NCBI RefSeq assembly: GCF_020024835.1
Contig: NZ_JAHHTD010000045.1
Span: 1-9,026, forward strand
DNA length: 9,026 nt
Source: Campylobacter sp.
GTDB taxonomy: Bacteria > Campylobacterota > Campylobacteria > Campylobacterales > Campylobacteraceae
Direction: 5' to 3'
Shown: positions 1 through 6,931 of the stretch, one piece after another
Position numbering within the stretch: the stretch's first letter is position 1
How the letters are laid out: each line of letters begins with the position of its first letter
Notes under the pieces: model-generated
Told to the model about the DNA's origin: nothing
The model's input: the letters and a program-made list of their open reading frames with translations, nothing else
The model's database searches: none
Translations under genes and position numbers: made by a program

Positions 1-203
1 TAAAAACTTCAATGATTATTGATGGGAAAGAAAATTTTGTTGTATTTAAATTTTATAATAAAAACAATGATTGGAAAATTTATGATGTAGATATTTTTGG
101 CATTAGCATTATCCAAACTTACAGATCGCAATTTAAAGATATATTGACAAATGCGGATTTTGATACTTTGTTAGATAAATTATCAAATGTTCATTTTGAG
201 TAA
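1..203 (+). CDS. mlaC: MlaC/Ttg2D family phospholipid-binding protein, 3' end only
   Basis: Only the last 67 or so codons are inside the window; the frame is open from base 3 and the true start lies upstream. The visible residues (WKIYDVDIFGISIIQTYRSQF followed by a DFDTLLDKL tail) match the C-terminal signature of the MlaC/Ttg2D family: a 'Y-D-V-x-I-x-G-I-S-I-I-x-x-Y-R-x-Q-F' strand-helix and a final short helix. MlaC proteins are periplasmic carriers that shuttle phospholipid between the outer-membrane MlaA complex and the inner membrane. The stop codon shares one base with the start of the downstream RND gene (TAATG), so the two are almost certainly co-transcribed and translationally coupled. 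The in-frame ATG at 12 is an internal methionine, not the start. Family assignment is fairly secure; the signal peptide and N-terminal half cannot be seen. Confidence 0.8.
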   Translation, partial: KTSMIIDGKENFVVFKFYNKNNDWKIYDVDIFGISIIQTYRSQFKDILTNADFDTLLDKLSNVHFE

Positions 204-2653
204 TGTTAAGTAAAATTATCAAATTTTTTTTAAATTTTCCTAAGATTACTTTAGGTGTCGGTTTAGCTTTTTGTTTATTTTTTAGTTTTTTTGCTAAAAA
301 TTTAAGTGTGGAGGCAAATGCTGAAAGTTTGCTTTTAGAGCATGATGAGGATTTGAAATTTTATAGAGAATTTACAAATCGTTATGGCAGTGATAACTTT
401 TTAATGCTTGCTTTTACTCCAAAAGATTCTCAAGTATTTTCTCAAAAAAATTTAAATTTGATAAAAAATATGAGTGAGGAACTTGCTCAAATTCAAGGAG
501 TAGAAAGAGTATTTTCTATAGCTAATGCCCCTTTGCTTAGAAGTTCTAAAAATAAAGAATTAAAAGAATTAATAAAAAATATTCCTAATATATTTAGCAT
601 TGATGTTGATATAAATTTAGCTAAAGATGAAATTTTAAATCACCCTTTTTATAAAAATAATCTTATTTCAAAAGATGGAAAAACGGCTGGAATTTTAATT
701 TATTTAAAGCCTGATGAAACTTATAATACATTGATTAAATTACGTGATGAAGCTAAAGATAATAAAGAAAAAGAATCTTTTAGAAAAATGATTAAAAATC
801 ATCAAGAAAAGATGAGGAAATTTAGCCAAGAAAGATTAAATCAAATTAATAATATAATATCAAAATATAGTCAAAATGATGATTTTTTACATCTTGGTGG
901 CGTAGAAATGATAGCTAATGATATGATTTCTTATGTAAAATCAGATCTTAAAATTTATGGTCTTAGCTTGATAGGGCTTTTATTTATAGCTTTGTGGTGG
1001 TTTTTTGGTTCTTTGAGGTGGGTGTTTTTAGCTTTAGGAATTTGTATTATTTCTTTACTTACTTCGAGTGGAATTTTTGTTCTTTTAGGTTTTGATATTA
1101 CTATAGTTTCTTCAAATTATGTTGCTTTGGTTTTAATTATCACGGTTTCAGTGATTATTCATTTGATAGTTCATTTTATAGAAAATTTACAAAAACATAA
1201 AAAATCTAGTATTTATAAGGTTTTGTTATCAACTTTACTTGATAAAGCTAGTCCAAGTTTTTACGCTATTTTAACGACTATAGTTGGATTTTTAAGTTTT
1301 ATCTTTTCAGATATTGAGCCTATTATAAAACTTGGTATTATGATGAGTCTTGGGATAAGTGTAAGCTTGCTTTTAGCTTATATATATTTTGCAAGTATTT
1401 TGATACTTTTTCCAATAGTAAAAGTTAAAAAACTTGATAAAAGTTCGCTTAAATTTTTGACATTTTGTGCCAATGCTAGTTTAAATCATAGAAAAATTAT
1501 TTATTTAATTAGCTTTGTTTGTGTAATTGTTGCAATTGTTGGAATTTTTAAAATTAAGGTTGAAAATAGTTTTGTAAATTATTTTAAAGATGAATCTAGA
1601 ATTAAGCAAGGTTTGCTTGTTATTGATAGAGAACTTGGCGGAACTATGCCTTTAGATGTGATAATAAAATTTCCAGATACTAAAAATCACAATGATATTC
1701 AAGATGATTTTGAAAAAGAATTTGATGATTTAGCACAAAATGATAGATATTTTTTTAGTAGTGATAAAACAAGAATTGCTGCTAAGGTGCATAATTTTTT
1801 AATCAAACAAAAATACGTAGGTTCAGTGCTTAGTTTGCAAAGCTTGCTTGAGCTTGGAAAAAGTATTAATGATAACAAGGCTTTAGATGATTTTGCTTTG
1901 GCATTTTTATATGAGAATTTAGATGAGGCTTTTAAAAGACAAGTTTTAAATCCATACGTAAGTATCAAAGATAATGAGTTAAGATTTAGTATGAGAATTT
2001 TAGATAGTGATCCTACTTTAAGGCGTGATGAATTCATTAAAAAACTTGAGTATGATTTAAAAGAGCTTTTGAAAAATGATGATGTAAAGGTAAAAATTAG
2101 CGGTATTATGCTTTTGTATAATAATATGCTTCAGAGTCTTTTTTCAGCACAATTTGATACTTTAATTTTTGTTGTTTTTGTAATCTTTGTGCTTTTTGTA
2201 TTTATTTTTAGAAGTTTTTTTTATGCTTTGCTTGCTATTGTGGCAAATGTTATTCCTTTGGCTTTAGTTTTTGGTTTAATGGGGTTGTTTGATATCCCCT
2301 TAGATATAATGAGTATCACAATAGCTGCTATTTGTATAGGAATAGGTGTAGATGATATGATCCATTATATCCATCGTTTTAAAGAAGAATTAAAATATAA
2401 AAATTTACAAGAAGCTATTAAAGCTTCGCATTTAGGTATAGGCAGTGCGATATATTATACTAGTTTTACTATTATTTTAGGGTTTTTAGTTATGGTAAGT
2501 AGTAATTTTATCCCAACAATTTATTTTGGCTTATTAACCGTTTTAGCAATGAGTTTGCTTTTGTTTGGTTCTTTATTTTTATTACCAAGTTTTATTGTAA
2601 GTTTTTTTAATTTTAATCAAAAAATTCAAAAATACTTTCAAAATAACAAATAA
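203..2653 (+). CDS. RND superfamily (MMPL-type) inner-membrane transporter
   Basis: An 816-residue protein with the duplicated RND layout: a first membrane helix near residues 12-30, a large extracytoplasmic domain to about 250, a cluster of five helices (about 252-408), helix 7 at 431-450, a second extracytoplasmic domain to about 650, and five more helices (about 652-802). The second cluster carries GIGVDDMIHYIHRF (713-726), the MMPL/HpnN-type motif whose acidic pair is the expected proton-relay site. It is shorter than the roughly 1,000-residue HAE1 drug pumps, and no adaptor or outer-membrane channel gene is next to it. The start overlaps the mlaC stop (TAATG) and has only a weak GAG ribosome-binding match, consistent with coupling. 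The mlaC neighbour suggests a role in proton-driven phospholipid or other lipid movement; that role is inferred from context. I recall the same mlaA-mlaC-RND order in C. jejuni (Cj1371-Cj1373). Confidence 0.88.
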   Translation: MLSKIIKFFLNFPKITLGVGLAFCLFFSFFAKNLSVEANAESLLLEHDEDLKFYREFTNRYGSDNFLMLAFTPKDSQVFSQKNLNLIKNMSEELAQIQGVERVFSIANAPLLRSSKNKELKELIKNIPNIFSIDVDINLAKDEILNHPFYKNNLISKDGKTAGILIYLKPDETYNTLIKLRDEAKDNKEKESFRKMIKNHQEKMRKFSQERLNQINNIISKYSQNDDFLHLGGVEMIANDMISYVKSDLKIYGLSLIGLLFIALWWFFGSLRWVFLALGICIISLLTSSGIFVLLGFDITIVSSNYVALVLIITVSVIIHLIVHFIENLQKHKKSSIYKVLLSTLLDKASPSFYAILTTIVGFLSFIFSDIEPIIKLGIMMSLGISVSLLLAYIYFASILILFPIVKVKKLDKSSLKFLTFCANASLNHRKIIYLISFVCVIVAIVGIFKIKVENSFVNYFKDESRIKQGLLVIDRELGGTMPLDVIIKFPDTKNHNDIQDDFEKEFDDLAQNDRYFFSSDKTRIAAKVHNFLIKQKYVGSVLSLQSLLELGKSINDNKALDDFALAFLYENLDEAFKRQVLNPYVSIKDNELRFSMRILDSDPTLRRDEFIKKLEYDLKELLKNDDVKVKISGIMLLYNNMLQSLFSAQFDTLIFVVFVIFVLFVFIFRSFFYALLAIVANVIPLALVFGLMGLFDIPLDIMSITIAAICIGIGVDDMIHYIHRFKEELKYKNLQEAIKASHLGIGSAIYYTSFTIILGFLVMVSSNFIPTIYFGLLTVLAMSLLLFGSLFLLPSFIVSFFNFNQKIQKYFQNNK

Positions 2654-2658
2654 AGTAT
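2620..2658 (-). terminator. Probable rdgB intrinsic terminator inside the 3' end of the RND gene
   Basis: On the minus strand, directly after the rdgB stop, a 7-bp perfect stem (ATACTTT at 2632-2638 with AAAGTAT at 2652-2658, 13-base loop) is followed by a T-rich tract (TTTTTGAATTTTTTG, 2617-2631). The stem has a single G-C pair, so it is weak. Its position immediately after the rdgB stop and its T tract fit a terminator for rdgB. It overlaps the last codons of the convergent RND gene. Confidence 0.4.
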
Positions 2659-2659
2659 C

Positions 2660-3268
2660 TTATGGTAGTTTTTCTAAAAGTTTAAATATATATTTTGAAA
2701 GCATTAAAGCTTTTAAGCGGTGGGATATTTGAATTTTTATTTTTTCATCAAGCTCTCCTAGTGTTTGATTAAAGCCTTGAGGAATAAACAATGGATCATA
2801 CCCAAAGCCATTATTTCCTCTTAAAGTATCAATAATCATTCCATACATATATCCGTGTGTGCAAAAATTTCCATATTTAGAACTTATGGCAATGGCTGCT
2901 GTATAAAATGCTTTGCTTTGTGAAAGATTTTTTTTATGCAAGCTAGATATAATTTTTTTATTATTAGCACTATCAGTGCCTTCTTTAGAATATCTTGCAG
3001 AATATATTCCAGGGGCATTATTTAAAGCTTTGACACTAATACCACTATCATCACTTAAAACTATAAATTCATCTTTTTTAAGTGCATTAAAAATGGTTGA
3101 GGATTTAATTAAAGCATTTTCTTTAAAGCTTTTTCCATTTTCTATAATTTCAAAAGGTTTAATTACCTCATTTAATGAGTAAATTTCATAAGTATTTAAG
3201 ATTTTTTTTATTTCTTGAATTTTATGTGTATTAGAACTTGCAACGATAATTTTTAATTTATTTTTCAT
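2660..3268 (-). CDS. rdgB: RdgB/HAM1 family dITP/XTP pyrophosphatase
   Basis: A 202-residue cytoplasmic enzyme of standard length for the RdgB/HAM1 (Maf-like) family. It hydrolyses non-canonical purine triphosphates (ITP, dITP, XTP) to the monophosphate and pyrophosphate, keeping deaminated purines out of DNA and RNA. Seen in the sequence: the N-terminal nucleotide-binding motif S-x-N-x-x-K-x-x-E (residues 11-19), the catalytic/metal region SDDSG (72-76) followed by APGIYSARYS (85-94), the base-specificity loop GNNGFGYDPLF (151-161), and the closing SHR (182-184). All expected key residues are present, so an active enzyme is predicted. The ATG at 3268 fits the family N-terminus (MKNKLKIIVASSN). 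The gene is divergent from the MFS transporter and ends 6 bases from the convergent RND gene. Confidence 0.95.
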   Translation of the reverse strand: MKNKLKIIVASSNTHKIQEIKKILNTYEIYSLNEVIKPFEIIENGKSFKENALIKSSTIFNALKKDEFIVLSDDSGISVKALNNAPGIYSARYSKEGTDSANNKKIISSLHKKNLSQSKAFYTAAIAISSKYGNFCTHGYMYGMIIDTLRGNNGFGYDPLFIPQGFNQTLGELDEKIKIQISHRLKALMLSKYIFKLLEKLP

Positions 3269-3283
3269 TAAAACTCACTTTTT

Positions 3284-3289
3284 ATTATA
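3284..3289 (-). promoter_or_regulatory. Probable -10 element for rdgB
   Basis: A perfect TATAAT on the minus strand lies 15 bases upstream of the rdgB ATG, in the 82-base gap between rdgB and the divergent MFS gene. It would start transcription about 7 bases downstream, leaving a leader of only 8-10 bases with a GTGAG stretch as the sole ribosome-binding match. Campylobacter sigma-70 promoters often lack a clear -35, so the isolated -10 is not a problem, but the very short leader makes this tentative. Confidence 0.45.
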
Positions 3290-3323
3290 AATAGCTTTTA
3301 AAAAAAGTTTATCAAAATCATAG

Positions 3324-3346
3324 TAAAATTATTCTTTATGAGGAGG
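3324..3346 (+). promoter_or_regulatory. -10-like element and strong ribosome-binding site of the MFS gene
   Basis: TAAAAT (3324-3329) is a reasonable Campylobacter -10. Twelve bases later AGGAGG (3341-3346) is a perfect Shine-Dalgarno sequence four bases before the ATG at 3351. It is the strongest ribosome-binding site in the window and fixes the start of the transporter. The promoter part is tentative; the ribosome-binding site is clear. Confidence 0.6.
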
Positions 3347-3350
3347 GTGT

Positions 3351-4652
3351 ATGATAAAAGCAGTTTTACCTTTGTCTTTTATAGTTGCAACTAGATTTTT
3401 TGGATTATTTATAGTTTTGCCAGTTTTAAGTTTGTATGCTTTAGAACTTAAGGGGGCTAATGAATTTTTAGTAGGACTTTTAGTAGGTGTTTATGCACTA
3501 ACTCAAATGATTTTACAAGTTCCATTTGGTGTGATTTCTGATAAAATTGGGCGTAAAAAAACTATGCTCATAGGGTTGATAATTTTTATTATAGGCTCTT
3601 TAGTATGTTCTTATGCAAATGATATTTATATTATGATAATTGGTAGGCTTTTACAAGGTGCTGGTGCTATAGGAGCTGTGGCAACTGCTATGATAAGTGA
3701 TTTTATTAATGAAGAAAATCGTGGTAAGGCTATGGCTATTATGGGGTCTTTCATAGGAATTTCTTTTGCAGCTTCTTTGATAATTTCTCCTTTAATGAGT
3801 GCTAAATTTGGACTTTCTAGTTTATTTGATCTTAGTGCTATTTTAAGTTTTATATGTATTATTTTACTTTTTAGCATTGTGCCAAGAGAACACGCTGTGC
3901 ATCATAAAAATACAAAAACTCCATTAAAAATGCTTTTAAAGGAAAAAAATTTAGCATTGATGAATTTAACCAATTGTATGCAAAAAATGTTGATGAGCAT
4001 AGCATTTTTAAGCATTCCTTTAATATTGGTTAATAATTTTAATTATCCAAGTGAAAATTTATGGTATGTGTATGCAAGTTCTATGGTATTAGGACTTATT
4101 GCTATGGGATTATCTGGTTCTTTAGGTGAAAGAAAAGGATTTAGTAAAGAAATTTTACTTTTAGGTGTTGTGTTTTTTATCCTTTCTTATATACTTTTTG
4201 CTATTGCTAATAATGCTTTTGTTTTTATGATAGGTGTTGTGGTTTTTTTTATAGGATTTAATTTACACGAACCTATTATGCAAAGTTGTGCTAGTAAATT
4301 TGCTAAAGTTAATGAAAAAGGTGCAGCTTTAGGTATATTTAATTCTTTTGGTTATTTTGGAAGTTTTTTAGGTGGCGTTGTAGGAGGGTATTTTTTACAT
4401 CATTTTAGTTTAAGTATTCTTGCTTTTATTTTAATTACTCTCTCTGCGGTATGGCTATTTTTGTTATTTTTTTTACAAAGTCCGGCTGATTTTAAAAATA
4501 TATATTTATCATTAGATATTCAAAAAGATTTAAGTATTATTAAAGCTATCAATGGAGTTGTAGATGTGTATAAAAATTCTAAATTTTTAGTAGTAAAATA
4601 CAACAAAAGAATTATCAGCGAAAAAGAAATTTTAGCAATTATTGATAATTAA
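3351..4652 (+). CDS. MFS efflux transporter with C-terminal YajR-like domain
   Basis: A 433-residue major facilitator with 12 predicted membrane helices up to about residue 376. MFS motif A is clear after helix 2 (GVISDKIGRKK, 60-70). Helix 4 has the motif-B-like GRLLQGAGAIGA (98-109), followed by the conserved D-x-x-x-E-x-x-R-G-K-A-M-A-I-M-G stretch (117-132). These point to a drug/H+ antiporter-type exporter of the inner membrane; the substrate is unknown. After the last helix a soluble tail of about 50 residues (385-433) alternates short strands and helices (SIIKAINGV-VDVYKNSKFLVVKYN-ISEKEILAII). This resembles the small ferredoxin-like 'YAM' domain of E. coli YajR, so I read it as a YajR-type member. 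The start is fixed by AGGAGG. The gene ends 8 bases from the convergent amaA gene, sharing a hairpin with it. I recall the C. jejuni counterpart as Cj1375. Confidence 0.9.
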   Translation: MIKAVLPLSFIVATRFFGLFIVLPVLSLYALELKGANEFLVGLLVGVYALTQMILQVPFGVISDKIGRKKTMLIGLIIFIIGSLVCSYANDIYIMIIGRLLQGAGAIGAVATAMISDFINEENRGKAMAIMGSFIGISFAASLIISPLMSAKFGLSSLFDLSAILSFICIILLFSIVPREHAVHHKNTKTPLKMLLKEKNLALMNLTNCMQKMLMSIAFLSIPLILVNNFNYPSENLWYVYASSMVLGLIAMGLSGSLGERKGFSKEILLLGVVFFILSYILFAIANNAFVFMIGVVVFFIGFNLHEPIMQSCASKFAKVNEKGAALGIFNSFGYFGSFLGGVVGGYFLHHFSLSILAFILITLSAVWLFLLFFLQSPADFKNIYLSLDIQKDLSIIKAINGVVDVYKNSKFLVVKYNKRIISEKEILAIIDN

Positions 4653-4660
4653 TAATTGCT
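4634..4660. terminator. Shared hairpin between convergent MFS and amaA genes
   Basis: A perfect 10-bp inverted repeat (AGCAATTATT at 4634-4643, AATAATTGCT at 4651-4660) with a 7-base spacer that can add one G-U pair on the plus strand. It spans the MFS stop codon (4650-4652) and abuts the amaA stop (4661-4663). Its place between two converging genes suggests a bidirectional terminator. The T tracts are poor (TTTAT on the plus side, none good on the minus side), so termination efficiency may be low. Confidence 0.5.
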
Positions 4661-5704
4661 TTATACGAAATGTTTTTCATTTAAAATTATATATAATTTT
4701 AAAGTAGAAATAAAAAATGTTAGTATTGCAGGACCTAAAATAATACCCCAAAAACCAAAGCTTGAAATTCCAGCTATCATTGCAAAAAATATCAAAAGTT
4801 CATTAATTTGCGTTGGAATTTTAACTAGTTTTTTGTTGATCCATTTGAGAATATAAGGCTTAATTAGAGTATCTGCTATAAATGAAATTGTTATTATGCT
4901 ATATAAAAATATTATTAAGGCTGCGTGTAAATTTCCATTAGCAAATTCATATAATGAAACAGGAACATATACCAAAGCACCTCCTACAACTGGTAATAAA
5001 GAACTAAAGCAAAATATTATTCCCATTAAAAAAGCGTCATAGCCATAAATTTTTGTAATGATACCAAATAAAATTCCTTGCAAAATAGCATTTAAAACCA
5101 TAGAATAAAATACTACAGACATTACATTACTTACTTCACTTAAGATTCCTTGAGTTTCTTCTTTTTTCATAGGTATTATAGTTTTTATATAACTAATTAT
5201 CTGGGAACCATATAAATTTGCAAAGAAATAAAATATACAAATTAACACCATATCAGTTAAGAATTTAGTGCCAAATTTGGTAGCACTAGAAAGATAGGTC
5301 AAGATATTTTTTGATAAAGAATTCAAATCAATACTTGTTAGAATTTCTTTGATTTTTGGCTCTATAAAGCTTAGAGTTTCTGGTAATTGGAGATTATAAT
5401 TTTTAAAGTATTCTATAGTATTGTAAATATAATTTATATCGAAATTTTTTGCTGCTTTAGCAAGCTCTATAATAGCATACACAAAAGGAATAAAAAACAA
5501 AGCTAGGGTAAATAAAGTCGTTGCAAGAGCAGCTATAACTTTTTTATCTTTAAAAATCATAAGAGATTTGACATTGATATTTGAGGTAGAAACAGCCATT
5601 AAGCTAGCTATAGCTATATTCATTAAAAATGGCTTAAAAAGATATAAAACCCAAAATAAAACAATTAAAATAAAACTTATTAAAAAAAATTTACTATTTT
5701 TCAT
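4661..5704 (-). CDS. amaA: AI-2E family (UPF0118/PerM-like) membrane protein
   Basis: With the start at 5704 the protein is 347 residues. It has two to three N-terminal membrane helices (about 5-40, 57-80), a soluble amphipathic stretch (about 82-145), and a C-terminal bundle. The family signatures are visible: LLPVVGGALVYVPVSLYEF (236-254), the D-T-L-I-K-P-Y-I-L stretch (278-286), and FGFWGIILGPAILTFF (316-331). Members of this family export small molecules or ions; the AI-2 role holds only for TqsA, and the substrate here is unknown. I prefer ATG 5704 over the in-frame ATG at 5722 because AAAGGG (5712-5717) sits seven bases before it, while the upstream ATG has no ribosome-binding match. 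The gene overlaps the end of ruvB by 11 bases, so it is the second gene of a ruvB-amaA operon. I recall the same pair in C. jejuni (Cj1362-Cj1363). Confidence 0.88.
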   Translation of the reverse strand: MKNSKFFLISFILIVLFWVLYLFKPFLMNIAIASLMAVSTSNINVKSLMIFKDKKVIAALATTLFTLALFFIPFVYAIIELAKAAKNFDINYIYNTIEYFKNYNLQLPETLSFIEPKIKEILTSIDLNSLSKNILTYLSSATKFGTKFLTDMVLICIFYFFANLYGSQIISYIKTIIPMKKEETQGILSEVSNVMSVVFYSMVLNAILQGILFGIITKIYGYDAFLMGIIFCFSSLLPVVGGALVYVPVSLYEFANGNLHAALIIFLYSIITISFIADTLIKPYILKWINKKLVKIPTQINELLIFFAMIAGISSFGFWGIILGPAILTFFISTLKLYIILNEKHFV

Positions 5705-6704
5705 CAAATAACCCTTTATCATACTTTAGTTTTAAAATATCAAAACTCTTTAAGCTCGCTATCCTACCTTTAGCCGTTCTTTCTATATAACCATTAGCAA
5801 GTAAATAAGGCTCAACTACATCTTCTATAGTATTTTCATCTTCACTTAAAGCAGCAGCTATACTAGAAAGTCCTATAGGTTTTCTTTTAGCATCGATTAA
5901 AAGTTCTAAATACCTTAAATCCATAGCATCAAAACCAAGCTCATTTACCCCTAAAGAATTTAGTGCTTCTTTTGCTCTTTTTTCATTGATAGTATTTTCA
6001 TCATTAACATCTGCAAAATCTCTCACACGTTTTAATAATCTTAAAGCTATTCTTGGAGTAGAACGACTACGTTTGGCTATCTCTAAAGAAGCTTCTTTTT
6101 CACAAATTTTATTAAGTTTTGTAGCAGCTTTTTCTAAAATAATAGCAAGTTCATCATTTTTATAAAATTCTAAACGAAATTGCATACCAAAACGATCTCG
6201 CAAAGGATTGCTCAACATACCTGCTCTTGTTGTTGCTCCTATTAAAGTAAATTTTGGTAAGTCTATTTTTATAGTTTGTGCTGCTGGCCCACTGCCTATT
6301 ATTATATCAAGACGATAATCTTCCATAGCAGGGTAAAGCACTTCTTCAATAGCTGGACTTAAGCGGTGAATTTCATCTATAAAAAGGATATCGCCTTCGC
6401 TTAAATTTGTTAATATTGCTGCTAAATCTCCGCTTTTTTCTATCATAGGAGCTGCGGTTGTTTTGATATTTACTCCCATTTCATAAGCTATAATATTTGC
6501 TAAAGTTGTTTTTCCAAGCCCTGCAGGCCCACTAAAAAGTATATGATCTAAGCATTCATTTCTTTTTTTAGCTGCTTTAATAAAAATTTTTAAATTTTTT
6601 TTGATATTTTCTTGCCCTATATATCCATCAAAGCTAGAGGGTCTTAGTGAATTTTCATAACTTTCATCTGGTGTAAATTTTTCAATTTCTACAATTCTGT
6701 CCAT
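5694..6704 (-). CDS. ruvB: Holliday junction branch migration ATPase RuvB
   Basis: A 336-residue AAA+ protein of exactly the expected RuvB length. As a hexameric ring it drives branch migration of Holliday junctions with RuvA, ahead of RuvC cleavage, in recombination repair. Seen: the N-terminal RuvB segment LRPSSFDGYIGQENI (20-34), Walker A GPAGLGKTT (59-67), Walker B ILFIDEIHRL (106-115), sensor 1 GATTRAG (156-162), the arginine-finger region NPLRDRFG (166-173), sensor 2 STPRIALRLL (215-224), and the C-terminal winged helix with PIGLSSIAAAL (276-286) and EPYLLANGYIERTAKGRIAS (298-317). All catalytic residues are intact. The ribosome-binding site before the ATG is weak. ruvA and ruvC are not in the window, as is usual for Campylobacter where ruv genes are scattered. 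amaA follows with an 11-base overlap. Confidence 0.97.
   Translation of the reverse strand: MDRIVEIEKFTPDESYENSLRPSSFDGYIGQENIKKNLKIFIKAAKKRNECLDHILFSGPAGLGKTTLANIIAYEMGVNIKTTAAPMIEKSGDLAAILTNLSEGDILFIDEIHRLSPAIEEVLYPAMEDYRLDIIIGSGPAAQTIKIDLPKFTLIGATTRAGMLSNPLRDRFGMQFRLEFYKNDELAIILEKAATKLNKICEKEASLEIAKRSRSTPRIALRLLKRVRDFADVNDENTINEKRAKEALNSLGVNELGFDAMDLRYLELLIDAKRKPIGLSSIAAALSEDENTIEDVVEPYLLANGYIERTAKGRIASLKSFDILKLKYDKGLFDEK
5712..5717 (-). promoter_or_regulatory. Ribosome-binding site that decides the amaA start
   Basis: AAAGGG on the minus strand, seven bases before ATG 5704 and inside the last codons of ruvB. It supports the shorter amaA reading (347 instead of 353 residues). It also indicates that amaA is translated from the ruvB message. 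Confidence 0.6.
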
Positions 6705-6771
6705 AATTATTACTTAATATAAATTTAAGTTAAAATACTAGCAAAATATAGTTTTAAATTTGATAAAAAGC

Positions 6772-6807
6772 TTATATCTTTGCAAGATTAATCTCGTAAA
6801 GATATAA
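6772..6807. repeat. 36-bp near-perfect palindrome upstream of ruvB and the Hpt-like gene
   Basis: Two perfect 10-base arms, TTATATCTTT (6772-6781) and AAAGATATAA (6798-6807), flank a centre whose core AGATTAATCT (6785-6794) is itself a perfect palindrome on the same axis. Of 18 symmetric base pairs only 6782/6797 and 6784/6795 break symmetry. Each strand would then show one G-U wobble and one A-C mismatch. It lies in the divergent spacer, 68 bases upstream of ruvB and about 85 bases upstream of the -10 of the next gene. It could be an operator for a dimeric regulator or a hairpin. On the minus strand a short CTTTTT follows, so a weak terminator cannot be excluded. It does not match the Fur, PerR, CIRCE or CmeR sites I know. 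Confidence 0.6.
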
Positions 6808-6890
6808 ATAAATTGTCAAAAATCTTTGAAAATTTCTTCTAATCAATTTCTAAATTCCTCATTTTTTATTCAAACATTTTTAATAAAATT

Positions 6891-6899
6891 TGTTATAAT
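6891..6899 (+). promoter_or_regulatory. Extended -10 promoter of the Hpt-like gene
   Basis: TGTTATAAT is a perfect extended -10 (TGn + TATAAT), preceded by periodic T-rich blocks (ATTTTTTATT, ACATTTTTAAT) typical of Campylobacter sigma-70 promoters that lack a -35. Transcription would start near 6906, giving a leader of about 26 bases. Read-through from here would also enter ssrA. Confidence 0.7.
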
Positions 6900-6931
6900 T
6901 TCTAGTCTATAACGAATATTAATGGTTAAAA

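Noticed and set aside
1699..2037. 112-codon open frame on the minus strand inside the RND gene
   Set aside because: Antisense shadow of a clearly coding region; low-complexity Ser/Leu/Lys composition, no ribosome-binding site or family resemblance.
2913..3182. 89-codon open frame on the plus strand inside rdgB
   Set aside because: Complement of conserved RdgB motifs; no start signal.
4241..4248. Runs of eight T in the MFS and RND genes as possible phase-variable tracts
   Set aside because: Campylobacter phase variation mostly uses long G/C tracts; eight T is ordinary in DNA this AT-rich and both genes are intact.
5705..5722. Longer amaA start (ATG at 5722, six extra residues MIKGYL)
   Set aside because: No Shine-Dalgarno before it, while AAAGGG is well placed for the ATG at 5704.
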